Translations under genes and position numbers: made by a program
From: Pomphorhynchus laevis
Taxonomy: Eukaryota > Acanthocephala > Palaeacanthocephala > Echinorhynchida > Pomphorhynchidae
Length of the DNA: 64,000 nt
Direction: 5' to 3'
Assembly (NCBI GenBank): GCA_012934845.2
Contig: WNNJ02000853.1
Span: 124,001-188,000 of the forward strand
Notes under the pieces: model-generated
Database searches by the model: none
What the model saw: only the letters and a program-made list of their open reading frames with translations
What the model was told of the DNA's origin: nothing
Part shown: positions 19,577-29,484 of the stretch, piece by piece
Layout: every line of letters starts with the position of its first letter
Position numbering within the stretch: position 1 is the stretch's first letter

Positions 19577-20421
19577 CAGTGTCAAGACCGTATGACGAAG
19601 TCTCGAAATATATTCTGTTTGATGAAGCGATTTCACAAAGTGATACACCGAAGATGCCGAATGCTCACAATGCGACATTTCGTAATATCTCAAACAAAGA
19701 TGGTCAGGGCGTTTCCTCGGGCAACGCACACGTCACCTTGATGTCACCATCAAGTTCTTTAGAGTCTCATGATTCACATACCCAGACAGACTTATCTAGC
19801 TTGCGGAATATTGTTAAAACGGATACTCAAATACCCAGCTTACGTGCATGTACAGATACACAATCTGCTGTGTCCTGTGATGGTCTCGATAGGGTGATCT
19901 CAAATAAGCGGATATATAATAGAGGTTGCTCAGTTATTCTAGCTAATGTGCCCGAGTCTATCTTCGAGAATGCGCAAGCACGACTGAATGACGACATTCA
20001 GAGTTTGAGGTCTATTCTGGCACATGTACTTGGCTCCTGTGACATCGAGACAGTCCAAAAAGTTAAACTTATCGCTCTTTTCCGTCTAGGTAAGCGTAAT
20101 GCTTTAAATAGTAAACCCCGACTACTCAAAGCTGTCTTCCATAACCAACTTCATGCTACCTTAATGTTGAGAAACTCGTTCCGTCTCAAAGGGTCTAATA
20201 TTCGACTGCTGAAAGATCTTGATGTATCAGAACGAAAAAAATTATCGAAGGTTAAAAAAGAACTATCATCTCGTGTTGCTAAAGGAGAAACAAATCTCTA
20301 TGTGAAAAATTTTCAGATTGTGAAGCGACGCACTTGGCTGAGTTGGAGCCCACTAGTCATGTCGCCTCGCGTGCATTCTGTAATCGAAACGGGCTCGTCT
20401 ACTCTGCCTATCAGAGTCTAA
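19577..20421 (+). CDS. Family B ORF1, N-terminally truncated
   Basis: The frame runs on from the interrupted A2 fragment (nearest upstream ATG 19471), so the first 35 or so residues of that frame are A2 nucleotides read in another frame. True family B residues start near the junction. The C-terminal domain begins RGCSVILANVPESIFENAQ and includes ALFRLGKRNALNS, RLLKAVFHNQ, LLKDLDVSERKK and VAKGETNLYVKNFQIVKRR. This is the domain seen in A1 and D ORF1, probably nucleic-acid binding. The Cys cluster expected at the N-terminus is absent because of 5' truncation. It overlaps ORF2 in the -1 frame. Confidence 0.75.
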
Positions 20422-23300
20422 ATGGTTTAGCGTCCGGGTTATTTGGATGTGTAAGGGGTGATAGGAATACTCCCAGAGGTATGTTGGGGCATTGTGAAAT
20501 ACTCCATGGTAATGTTCGCAGTCTTATATCGAAGATAGATGAACTGAGATATAGAGTTCAGTTAATTCGTCCTAAATTACTCGCTATCACAGAATCATGG
20601 CTATATAGTGATATTATTGATAATGAAGTCTCCATCCCTGGTTATCTGGTTTTCCGCAGTGATCGTAAAAGTGGAAGAGGTGGAGGTGTTATTCTTTATG
20701 TGAGCAACGATGTGAAAGTAACTATTCTTAGCACTTCTTCTTCTAATAAAGTCGAAAGTTTGTGGTGTCGGGTAAAATTCATGCATACCGCTCCGCTTGT
20801 TCTGGGGGTAGTATATCGTTCACCCTTGGCCGCCACAGATAAACTGATTGGGGAAGTAGAACTTTATTCTAAAGGTACCTCCAATGTTTTAATACTTGGT
20901 GACTTGAATATGCCTTCGGTTGATTGGAATTCGTATACGGCTTTTCCTACTTGTGACCATGTTTCCTATGACCTTCTGGAGTGTATCATCTATTGTGGTT
21001 TAACTCAGCATGTTCAAAATTACACTCGTTTTGCTAGTGACAGTAGATCTCTATTAGATGTATGTTTATCTTCGAACAGTGAGATTATTAACGCTATCCG
21101 TTATGATGCCCCGATCGGTATGTCTGATCATTGCGTATTGATCATTAGGTTAAGGTTTCAAGAAGATACTCGAGGTCCGCGTGAAAATCAAGTGGTTAAT
21201 GCTTTCAAAACCAACACAGGTGCAATTAAGTCAATACTTTCAACAGTTACCTGGCCAGATCCCGCTGTTGTTGGAGTACACGGCGCGTGGAATTACTTTC
21301 AGAGAACCTTAGAGTCGCTGCTTATTTTATTCTCTCCACTTAGAAGCAGGACACGTCGAAAAGATTCTCCCTGGTTCGATTCTGAGTTACGTTCAGCATT
21401 GAGGACTCGTAATTTGATCTTCAATCGCTACAAAGTTGGGGAGTGTAGTTATGATGTTTTTAAACAGGCAAGAAATTTATTCAATTCATTGAAGAGAAAG
21501 AAGCGGTGTGCATTTGAGAATGCATTAGCTAACAAGTGTAAATACGATTTAAAGGTCCTTTTTCAGTACCTATCAAGCAGGGGAGCTGTTGATTCTTCGA
21601 CTTGTCACTACTTCTATGACATTTCTGCGAATGACCTAGCTGAAGAGTTTGCGGCACACTATTGCACTTCAGTAGAGCCCGCAAATGAACATCAAACTTT
21701 TTGTATGGAATCTAGTGTGCTGAACACTTACTCTGACACGTGTCTTGAGTTGGACCTTGACAATTTGATAACGCCAGCTAAAGTCTATTCCGAATTACGC
21801 CGTCTAAAAGCAAATAATTCAAGAGGTTGTGACTTACTACCTTCTGTTTATCTGCGCAGATTAGCAGGCTCAATTTGCGTTCCTCTCTGTGCAATTTTTC
21901 GCCAGTCAATCTTGGAAAGATCTCTTCCTAATGTGTGGAAGCAGTCAATTGTTCTTCCCTACTTCAAGAAGGGAGATCGCTCTTCCGTCGAGAATTATAG
22001 GCCGGTGAGCATTACCTGCATTTGCTGTAGAGTGTTGGAGAGGTTTGTGCATCGCTACATGGTTGAGTTTTTTCGTGTAGGAAAAATTTTAGTCCCTAAT
22101 CAGCACGGATTTCGGGAGGGTTATTCAACTGTTTCAAATTTGCTTGATGCTCATCTTGATTGGACAGCGAATAAGACACATTATATCGATACAGACATTA
22201 TATTCTTCGACTTTTCTAAAGCTTTTGATAGAGTAGATCATGGTCTACTTCTTCAGAAACTTGTCAATACTGGACTCCCAAACATAATAGTTGATTGGAT
22301 TAGAGAATTTCTTCGTGATCGTTGCTTTCGAGTACTTGTCGATTGGTCATTGTCTGTGTCTAGAGAATGTCATATTGGAGTACCTCAAGGTTCAGTTTTG
22401 GGTCCGCTTTTATTCAGCATTTATGTTAACGATTTGCCTGGGTGCATTCGCTCTCCATCATGTTTGTATGCAGATGACTTAAAAATATGGCGGCCCATTC
22501 ATTCATGTGAGGATGTTGATAATTTGCAAACTGACATAGATAATTTGGAGTTGTGGGCGGCGTTAAACAAGCTTGTGATAAATGTTTCGAAATGCAAACA
22601 CATGCGTATTATTGGTAATGCTCGCAAGCAACTAACATCAGCTTGTTACACATATAAGGACTGTATTGTGGAAAGTGTCGATAGTTACAAAGATTTAGGA
22701 GTATGGGTTACCTCTAATTTATCAACCAAAAAGCACACTGATCAAGCTTGTGCCAACTCCAATAAAATGATAGGTATGATTCGACGCGCGTTTGTTCGCG
22801 TTAATCCGACTGCTCTTCGGCCTCTGATTTTAGCACATGTATTGAGTAGACTTTTATATGCAGCTCCGGTTGTATACCCACGTACTGTGCATGAACATAA
22901 GAAATCAGAGAGGGTACTTCGCAGGGCAACAAAGCTAGCACCAACGTTGGCGTCGCTGCCTTATGAAGACAGACTGAGATCATTAGGACTTGAGACCGTC
23001 ACATGGACCCGTCGGTACATGGATATGTGCCTTGTTTGGCATTTATTCCAACGTCCTCATCACCCTCTTCGGAGTAGGGTTCAACTACGTTGTTCAAATG
23101 TTCTTCGCGGTCATTCTTTAACTATTCGAAGAAACAGAGTACAGAAATTGGGCGCGATGCAATTTGATAGAAGAATTGTTGAGCTGTGGAACAACCTTGA
23201 TGCAGACACCGTTGGATGCAGTTCACTTAGTGCTTTTAAAAGAAGACTACGAATGGATCAAGCAATGTTTCGTGTTGCATTTCCTTATTTTAAAAACTAA
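20334..23300 (+). CDS. Family B ORF2: APE endonuclease and reverse transcriptase
   Basis: An intact 988-codon frame. Endonuclease: N60 in LHGNVRSL, E87 in ITESWL, GRGGGVILYVS, VVYRSP, LGDLNMP (about 190), SLLDVCL and MSDHCVLIIRL (about 264). A linker with KDSPWFDSELRSALRTRN follows. RT: YFKKGDRSSVENYRPVSIT, QHGFREGYS, FFDFSKAFDRVDH (about 625), [19 protein letters not shown] (about 682) and YADDLKIW (about 712). The C-terminus has RVLRRATKLAPTLASLP. The first ATG overlaps ORF1 by 88 nt; a second Met at residue 50 (20481) lies after the ORF1 stop and just before the endonuclease core, so it is an alternative start. All catalytic residues I can check are present. Confidence 0.93.
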   Translation: MAELEPTSHVASRAFCNRNGLVYSAYQSLNGLASGLFGCVRGDRNTPRGMLGHCEILHGNVRSLISKIDELRYRVQLIRPKLLAITESWLYSDIIDNEVSIPGYLVFRSDRKSGRGGGVILYVSNDVKVTILSTSSSNKVESLWCRVKFMHTAPLVLGVVYRSPLAATDKLIGEVELYSKGTSNVLILGDLNMPSVDWNSYTAFPTCDHVSYDLLECIIYCGLTQHVQNYTRFASDSRSLLDVCLSSNSEIINAIRYDAPIGMSDHCVLIIRLRFQEDTRGPRENQVVNAFKTNTGAIKSILSTVTWPDPAVVGVHGAWNYFQRTLESLLILFSPLRSRTRRKDSPWFDSELRSALRTRNLIFNRYKVGECSYDVFKQARNLFNSLKRKKRCAFENALANKCKYDLKVLFQYLSSRGAVDSSTCHYFYDISANDLAEEFAAHYCTSVEPANEHQTFCMESSVLNTYSDTCLELDLDNLITPAKVYSELRRLKANNSRGCDLLPSVYLRRLAGSICVPLCAIFRQSILERSLPNVWKQSIVLPYFKKGDRSSVENYRPVSITCICCRVLERFVHRYMVEFFRVGKILVPNQHGFREGYSTVSNLLDAHLDWTANKTHYIDTDIIFFDFSKAFDRVDHGLLLQKLVNTGLPNIIVDWIREFLRDRCFRVLVDWSLSVSRECHIGVPQGSVLGPLLFSIYVNDLPGCIRSPSCLYADDLKIWRPIHSCEDVDNLQTDIDNLELWAALNKLVINVSKCKHMRIIGNARKQLTSACYTYKDCIVESVDSYKDLGVWVTSNLSTKKHTDQACANSNKMIGMIRRAFVRVNPTALRPLILAHVLSRLLYAAPVVYPRTVHEHKKSERVLRRATKLAPTLASLPYEDRLRSLGLETVTWTRRYMDMCLVWHLFQRPHHPLRSRVQLRCSNVLRGHSLTIRRNRVQKLGAMQFDRRIVELWNNLDADTVGCSSLSAFKRRLRMDQAMFRVAFPYFKN

Positions 23301-23379
23301 TTAATTTATTTACGAACTTATTGTGAGCCAGCTATTTGAGCTAATGCTCGTATGTTGTTGAATGTATAATAATAATAAT

Positions 23380-23680
23380 AACCTTCCATTCTTAGACGAT
23401 ACTCGCCCACCTCGCTTTCGCTTCGTTCCTGTCATACCCTCTTACTCCACGTTCCTAATTACTCCAACAACTACGGTCTCCGATCCTTCCTTGTCGCCTC
23501 CTCACTCGCCTGGAATCAACTCCCTCTCGACGTCCGCCGCGCTCCCTCCTTTATCACATTCAAACACCTCCTCCGTTCACACCTTCTCGACACCTGATTC
23601 ACAGTCTTGTTTTGTTGTGGTCATGTAAGCGTGCGCTGGCACGCATATGCCACGTTAAAATAAATCCGTTTTTTTTAATA
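23380..23680 (+). mobile_element. Family A2 3' end, right part of the interrupted copy
   Basis: It resumes the A2 sequence exactly where 19568 stops (ttcttagacgatactcgcc), continues through the C-terminal coding and ends with the stem-loop at 23629-23644, AATAAA and a T-rich tail. Confidence 0.85.
23629..23644 (+). other. Family A2 3' stem-loop
   Basis: GCGTGC, loop GCTG, GCACGC: six perfect pairs in the usual context. Confidence 0.7.
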
Positions 23681-23789
23681 GAAAAATAATGTCGTACTAC
23701 TAATAAAAAGTTTCAGTTTTGTGACAAAGCTAATAGGTTGTTATAGCCTCTGTCAAAAAGGTTATTGGTTTTTAATGTTATAGATTTTC

Positions 23790-24830
23790 TTTGATGAAAT
23801 TTCATTATTTAGTGCACCTTAGAGTTAAATACAAATATATGATCAATATATCGAAGCATATATTTCATATCGTTATATAATTTAGATTTATTTTTATATA
23901 ATATCATTTTAATGATTAAAATGATAAGCTCTGCAATAATTGCGATACTATTTATTACCTTTCATTTGAACATCTTTTGTCTAAATATAGATACTTTTAT
24001 CCATACTCTTGTCCCTACTTTTAAATAATTTTGATTTATTAGGATAATTCTTCGATTAATACAATTTTATCAATTTCATCAATTTCAGAATAATGATTTG
24101 TAATAATTGTTTCTAAACTTAACTCACTGGGTTCATATGTTGAATTTACATTTTTTGTTTATGAAGACAAAGTTATTACTAGCAAAGTTATCAATAATTT
24201 TGATTTATCAAGACAACTCATCTATTAATTCAATTCTATCAATATATTTATATTTACTTTATGTTTGAATTTTTTAGATAAGTGTTAGTTGTTATATATG
24301 TATATACATATATGCAAATATATACATATATACATATAAGTATATATGCATATATAATATATACATATATAAATATGTGTATATCTTTTTCCGAATGTAA
24401 AATTAATTAAATTTATAATGCATCTTCAATATCTGCTAAATCTAGATTTGTATATAGCGTACTAAAATCGTACGTATTTATATTCTAAAAATTTATTCCT
24501 TTTTTGTTTTCTAAAATTTCTTTTGTAGAATTAATACTGAAAATAGTGTTTTATACCAGTATTTATTTCGACTTTTGTGTTTTAATTACTTAATTTTATT
24601 CATATAGACAGAAAGTGGTTTTAATGTACATTTAAACGCACTACATATGAACCTAGGTTTTATTGGATTTTTATGTAATTTTGGATTCCAATATAATATA
24701 GGTATAGTTTTATTATCTGATTCAACCTTTATACCCTTCTTATCCATTATAGAACAATGACTTGTAATAATTGTTTCTAAACTTAAATCACTACATTCAT
24801 ATGTTGTGTTTATATTTAAATAATTTTAAT
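23790..24830 (-). mobile_element. Decayed Penelope-like RT (tentative family)
   Basis: Minus-strand remnants in order. ILYWNPKLHKNPIKPRFIC is near 24690-24640, with SAFKCTLKPLS. YDFSTLYTNLDLADIEDALI is near 24470-24410. A degraded IADLF-like segment precedes KYMLRYIDHIFVFNS near 23860-23810, and a LNNEI piece follows after an internal deletion. The PKLHK, DFSTLYT and RYIDD blocks are the layout of Penelope-like or closely related RTs, and match the plus-strand fragment at 42130-42916. A short internal duplication is seen (24095-24150 and 24750-24810). Many stops; old. Confidence 0.6.
24290..24385. repeat. TA/CATA microsatellite
   Basis: Imperfect runs of tatatacatatatac and related units, lying within the decayed Penelope-like fragment. 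Confidence 0.7.
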
Positions 24831-25004
24831 TCTGACTTAAAAAAGTTTGGTTTCTAATAAACAAAAATTTAGATGATATATTGATACAAGTTTTAAAGAA
24901 TAAACCGTGAGTTAAAACCTGAGAATACAGAATACATAACGTCCCTCATATATCCGTACTTGATCTCCGTTTCACTATTTTTTGCGATCTATCCCACTTT
25001 ATTT

Positions 25005-25080
25005 TGAACTTTCTTGGCTGCTTAATATACTACTTACAATTATTCCTGTCAGTGCCAGATTATTCCTGTCAGTTCCGCTC
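25005..25080 (+). repeat. A1 5' flank with two 20-bp monomers
   Basis: Two units of the 20-bp monomer (the first divergent) precede the A1 leader at the same junction as in the other A1 copy. The bases before them (gaactttcttggctgc to acttacaatt) are the reverse complement, with few differences, of the right flank of the 16-bp satellite at 29484-29520. Confidence 0.7.
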
Positions 25081-25121
25081 GCTACGCTCGCGGATTGAGC
25101 TCAATCTATCGAAAAAAGGTC

Positions 25122-26447
25122 ATGCCTAAAAAAGCGCGATCTCAGATCCCTGTTCCTGATCAAGAATCTTCCACATCAGAATGCAATGATGGTTATACCA
25201 GCTTTGAAGTTGGATGCGATTCCAAAGATTGCGATGTATGGACACTTGTTCGTGTTAAAATATCCGACCACTCGGTGTATAAACGTAAACATTTCACTTG
25301 CGGTTTTTGTACATCAGTACGACTACTACAGTTATCCTGCTCATCTACTCCTGTATCACACACGACCACTCAAACCAATGCTGTTTTAGATGTTTCCCTC
25401 GCATCAACACCTGACTTCGCATCATATAATCCCATTATTAAACCTACTCTCTCACACACTCCTCGTTCAACTACGTACCAAACTTCCATTAATCTTTCTC
25501 ATTCTAACAATGCTAACGGTAAAGCTTTTCATCTCGTACCTCCTCTTTCCTATTCCTTCCCCAATCTAAATAAATCTCAAACTTCTTTATTCTCCTCACG
25601 TACTCCTTACTCGACCTCCCCTGTATCACCTCTCAATAATTTACACCCTTCCATCAAAATCATTTCCAGTAACATTTCCGATCAACCGATTCAACACTCC
25701 ATTCCTGTCACTCATGCTCCAACCTATTTTAATTCTCCTTACTCTACCTATCACGTAGCACTTCCAAATAATTTACATCCTTCATTTAAAATCATATCCA
25801 GTCACATCTCTGATCAACCGATTCAACACCCCGCTCCTGTTACACTTGCTCCAACTAATATTAATTCTTTATCAAGCACCCCTGTCATTTCCACTTCTAT
25901 CTGCTCATCTACCTCGACTCCTACCAGCTCTGTCCGTCCACCACTTTCACGAAATCGTTTTCCTTCGCGCGATCGCTGTATAATCATATCAAACTTAAAG
26001 CTTTCCGAATCTGCTTCTCCACAATCTCGCCTCGATGATGATGTATCTGCTTTCAGGTCTATCCTAGCAACCATACTTCCTGATGATAACCCATCACTCT
26101 TCAATAATATTGCTCCTGTATCCTTTATTCGTTTAAATAAATCCACTAAATCCAATCATCTCAGTCCTCCACTCTTAAAAATTGTTTTCCGACATAGTTC
26201 GCATGCCTCTTCGGTACTCTTTCAACGTTTTAAACTTTTTACCACTTCATCTACTTGCCGTGTCTTTCCTGACCGCTCCCTTTCTGATATTGCACAGCTC
26301 AATTTAGATCGCATTGAAAAACATCGACGTGAAACAAACGGCGAGTCATCCTTATCTATAGGTAAAATCAACGGAAATTTTCACGTTCTTCACACAAGGC
26401 CAAAAATTCGATGGCGTCCCATCTCTCCCCCTTGTCTTCTTCGCTAG
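25122..26447 (+). CDS. A1 LINE ORF1, second copy, intact
   Basis: The start ATG at 25122 gives 441 residues. It is colinear with the ORF1 at 11923-10598 and differs at roughly a dozen residues. It has the same Cys cluster (VGCDSKDCDVW, FTCGFC), the same 44-residue internal duplication and the same C-terminal domain starting RDRCIIISNL. It overlaps the ORF2 start at 26411 by 37 nt in the -1 frame. It is open although its ORF2 partner is dead, which fits a recent insertion. Confidence 0.88.
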   Translation: MPKKARSQIPVPDQESSTSECNDGYTSFEVGCDSKDCDVWTLVRVKISDHSVYKRKHFTCGFCTSVRLLQLSCSSTPVSHTTTQTNAVLDVSLASTPDFASYNPIIKPTLSHTPRSTTYQTSINLSHSNNANGKAFHLVPPLSYSFPNLNKSQTSLFSSRTPYSTSPVSPLNNLHPSIKIISSNISDQPIQHSIPVTHAPTYFNSPYSTYHVALPNNLHPSFKIISSHISDQPIQHPAPVTLAPTNINSLSSTPVISTSICSSTSTPTSSVRPPLSRNRFPSRDRCIIISNLKLSESASPQSRLDDDVSAFRSILATILPDDNPSLFNNIAPVSFIRLNKSTKSNHLSPPLLKIVFRHSSHASSVLFQRFKLFTTSSTCRVFPDRSLSDIAQLNLDRIEKHRRETNGESSLSIGKINGNFHVLHTRPKIRWRPISPPCLLR

Positions 26448-28006
26448 TCGATCTCGCTCCTAAGCATACTTTTTGTCTTAGTCTATTCAATACTCGCTCC
26501 ATTCTTCATAAAGCTGATATGCTTCTCGATATCTTCGATCAATTATCTATCGATATTCTCTGCATTACCGAATCCTGGCACTCTGACTCCGACGATCTTG
26601 CTATTCGTCGTCTATGTCGCTCTGGTTGTTCTCTAGTTGAATCAGCTCGTCAAATTACATCTCATACATCTACTGCGTCTAACCATGGCGGTATTGTTGC
26701 CATTGCTCGTCACCCAATATCTTTACGTAAAATCAACGTTAACATCCGTTACACTTAGTTCGAATAACTAATATGCAGATTATCAACGCCTTACCCCCTA
26801 GAATTTGTGATTGTATACCGTCCAGGTTCAGTTGCCCCATCACGTATCTTCTTTAACGACCTTGCAGATCTAATGTCTCACTGTTCATTGTCTTATACTC
26901 CTTCTTTTGTTCTCGGTGACTTTAATATTCGTCCTGATCGCCCGTCTGACTCTGACTCTATCACTTTAACTAATCTTTTTTCTGATTTTAACTATAAATT
27001 ACTTTCAACAAGCCCAACTCATATTCTCGGCGGTGCTCTCGACATCATTGCTGTTCCTAACTGCTTCATTGACTATACCTCCTTGTCAATTACTGATCCT
27101 GATTTGTCCGATCATTTCCTTGTCACTCTTACTCTTACTCGTACTCATCCTCCTTCTCCGCCTTTACCTTTATCTACACCAAGTCGACCATGGAAGCTTC
27201 TCGCTATCCCTGTTATCTGCACAGCCTTACTCAATTCTTCACTCTTTTCACTTCCTCTTAACTATCTTTCTCCCGATGATCTCTGCATTCTGTTTGATTC
27301 TGAACTTACGTCGATCCTCAATAACCTTCTGCCTAGTCGACTTCGACGTTCCCAGCGCTTGCGCCATGCTCGCTGGCGACTTCGTCACTCTTTTCGTATG
27401 TATAAACGCTTTCTTAAAAGTTCACCCAACTCACTCCCTCCAAATCTTCGTGATTCCTACTTTTCTCAACGCAGTTCACATCTCATTCTTATACGTACTA
27501 AACGTACTCTCTTTTGGCGAAATCAACTCGAGTCATCTTCCAACTTTAAATCTCATTGGAAAATCTTAAACTCAATTCTTTCACGATCATCTACCCCTTG
27601 TAATATAAATCCTGATGAATTTTCTTCTTATCTACAAACTAAGCTATCTAATTTACTTTTCCTACTACCCATAGCCCCCTTGTACCCATTCTTATCTTTA
27701 AATACTTCCCTCCCAGAACTATTCCACCTTCTTCCCGTTTCGTCTGATGAAGTTTCTTCGGTTCTGCTGTCATTACCTAATAAAACCTCTCCTTCTGACC
27801 CAATTCCCACTCACTTGCTTAAAAATATCTGCTCCTTTATCTTACCCTTCCTAACCACATTGTTCAACTCGTCCATCCGTAGCCGTACATTTCCTTCCAT
27901 CTGGAAATGCGCCACTGTTCGTCCTCTCATCAAAAAGCAATCTCTCGACTCCTCACTACCATCTTCGTACCGTCCTATTTCACTTCTCCCACCCTCTCTA
28001 AGATGA
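26411..28006 (+). pseudogene. A1 LINE ORF2, second copy, broken
   Basis: The start MASHLSPLSSSLVDLAPKH is followed by the endonuclease N-terminus (LFNTRSIL, ITESWHS). A TCG-to-TAG change at about 26757 ends the first frame. The frame reopens from 26807 with IVYRPG, GDFNIR and SDHFLVTL. A small in-frame deletion near 27367 removes the PWFDSD-type segment of the linker. Coding ends in the RT fingers (YRPISLLP) at the inversion breakpoint, so the palm and active site are missing from the sense frame. Confidence 0.85.
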
Positions 28007-28362
28007 GAGAGAAGAGTTAGAATATACGCGAAATGTACGGTTTGATAGATATGAAGAAAACCATGATACAGTGGGTAAAGAGACGCTATAATCATGACGA
28101 AGGCGATGGAGAAGAATCGAGTGATCGACGATGTTAAAAGCAGACGATAGATCAAGAGAAACTATGACACTACATAATTTATGATCGCGCGATATGAGTA
28201 AGTCGTTATAAACTTTAAGACATGCAATTTCGGTAGAGTAATTAGAGCGAAAAGCGGCTTGGAAGGGAGGAAATAAGTTAGAGGAGGAAAATAAGTTTAC
28301 CCTCTCTAAACTCTTTGAGCGTCTCGTTCTTAAGCAAGTTAATACATATCTCTATTCCTCTC

Positions 28363-28600
28363 TAGACCTCTCTATGGGAGAGGTCGCGTATGAGTTTGTA
28401 AGCACAAAAGCTGCATAGGAAGTCTTCTTTAGACTTACTGCTGTCGCATGCGATTGTAGTCCAGACGCTGCAATCGTGTGCCGATCACTGTACTTGTAGT
28501 TGAGTACAGTTGGTGTCAGTCATAGATGAATTCTTACGTCCTCCCATCGACGTCCTTGTGTGTTAAAACTGTTCAATTTGATGATTTGATCACGAACGTG
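28363..28600. other. Short unassigned stretch between A1 and satellite
   Basis: It is less AT-rich than its surroundings. A palindromic ACCTCTC-TAT-GGGAGAGGT sits at its left edge. I see no gene, tRNA or known SINE. Confidence 0.35.
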
Positions 28601-28601
28601 A

Positions 28602-29484
28602 TTGATCTGGAACTGGATTGTTCTGGAACTGGATTGATCTGGAACTGGATTGATCTGGAACTGGATTGATCTGGAACTGGATTGATCTGGAACTGGATTG
28701 ATCTGGAACTGGATTGATCTGGAACTGGATTGATCTGGAACTGGATTGATCTGGAACTGGATTGATCTGGAACTGGATTGATCTGGAACTGGATTGATCT
28801 GGAACTGGATTGATCTGGAACTGGATTGATCTGGAACTGGATTGATCTGGAACTGGATTGATCTGGAACTGGATTGATCTGGAACTGGATTGATCTGGAA
28901 CTGGATTGATCTGGAACTGGATTGATCTGGAACTGGATTGATCTGGAACTGGATTGATCTGGAACTGAATTGATCTGGAACTGGATTGATCTGGAACTGT
29001 ATTGATCTGGAACTGGATTGATCTGGAACTGGATTGATCTGGAACTAAATTGATCCTGAACTGGATTGATCTGGAACTGGATTGATCTAGAAATGGATTG
29101 ATCTGGAACTGGATTGATCTGGAACTGGATTGATCTGAAACTGGATTGATCTGGAACAGGATTGATGGGAACAGGATTGATGGGAACAGGATTGATCCTG
29201 AACTGGATTGATTTGGAACTGGATTGATCTGGAACTGGATTGATCTAGAACTGGATTGATCTAGAACTGGATTGATCTAGAACTGGATTGATCTGGAACA
29301 AGATTGATTTGTTACTGGATTGATCTGTTACTGGATTGATCTGGAACTGGATTGATCTGGAACTGGATTGATCTGGAACTGGATTGATCTGGAACTGGAT
29401 TGATCTGGAACTGGATTGATCTGGAACTGGATTGATCTGGAACTGGATTGATCTGGAACTGGATTGATCTGGAAAATGATTGAT
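28602..29484 (+). repeat. 16-bp satellite array, about 55 units
   Basis: Tandem units of ctggaactggattgat. Most are identical; divergent units cluster near 28960-29340. The unit equals the A1-linked 20-bp monomer minus the four bases acag, with a few substitutions (gaactg-gattgatctg against gaactgacaggaataatctg), so the two satellites are related. There are no spacers, so it is not CRISPR-like. Confidence 0.9.

Larger units (their letters stand above)
19569..23379 (+). mobile_element. Family B LINE (CR1-like), nested in A2
   Basis: A 5'-truncated but otherwise well-preserved two-ORF LINE. ORF1 lacks its zinc-finger N-terminus; ORF2 is intact. The 3' end is an (AAT)n tail at about 23366-23379. 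The flanks are the two halves of one A2 copy with only aac shared at the junction, so any target duplication is minimal, as is usual for CR1-type elements. This makes B younger than the A2 copy it interrupts. Confidence 0.9.
25081..28362 (+). mobile_element. Family A1 LINE, second copy, rearranged and 3'-deleted
   Basis: This copy has the same leader as the copy at 7650-11966, an intact ORF1 and a broken ORF2. At about 28003 the sense sequence stops; 28007-28290 is RT-region sequence in inverted orientation (matching 8690-8970 as read on the plus strand). Then 28306-28360 repeats, in sense orientation, the bases just before the break (encoding LSKLFERLVLKQVNTYLYSS). The 3' third and stem-loop are missing. 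Inversion with loss resembles twin-priming products or a template-switch event. Identity to the first A1 copy is very high throughout. Confidence 0.88.

Noticed and set aside
25081-25093. Bacterial-type contamination suggested by gctcgctacgctcgcgg
   Set aside because: It is the A1 leader, present at the same place in both A1 copies of a plainly eukaryotic element.
25095-25121. Upstream TTG start for A1 ORF1
   Set aside because: An ATG in good position (25122; 11923 in the other copy) follows in the same frame. Non-ATG starts are not needed.
28363-28600. tRNA-derived SINE between A1 and the satellite
   Set aside because: I could not find A and B box promoter motifs at proper spacing or a cloverleaf.
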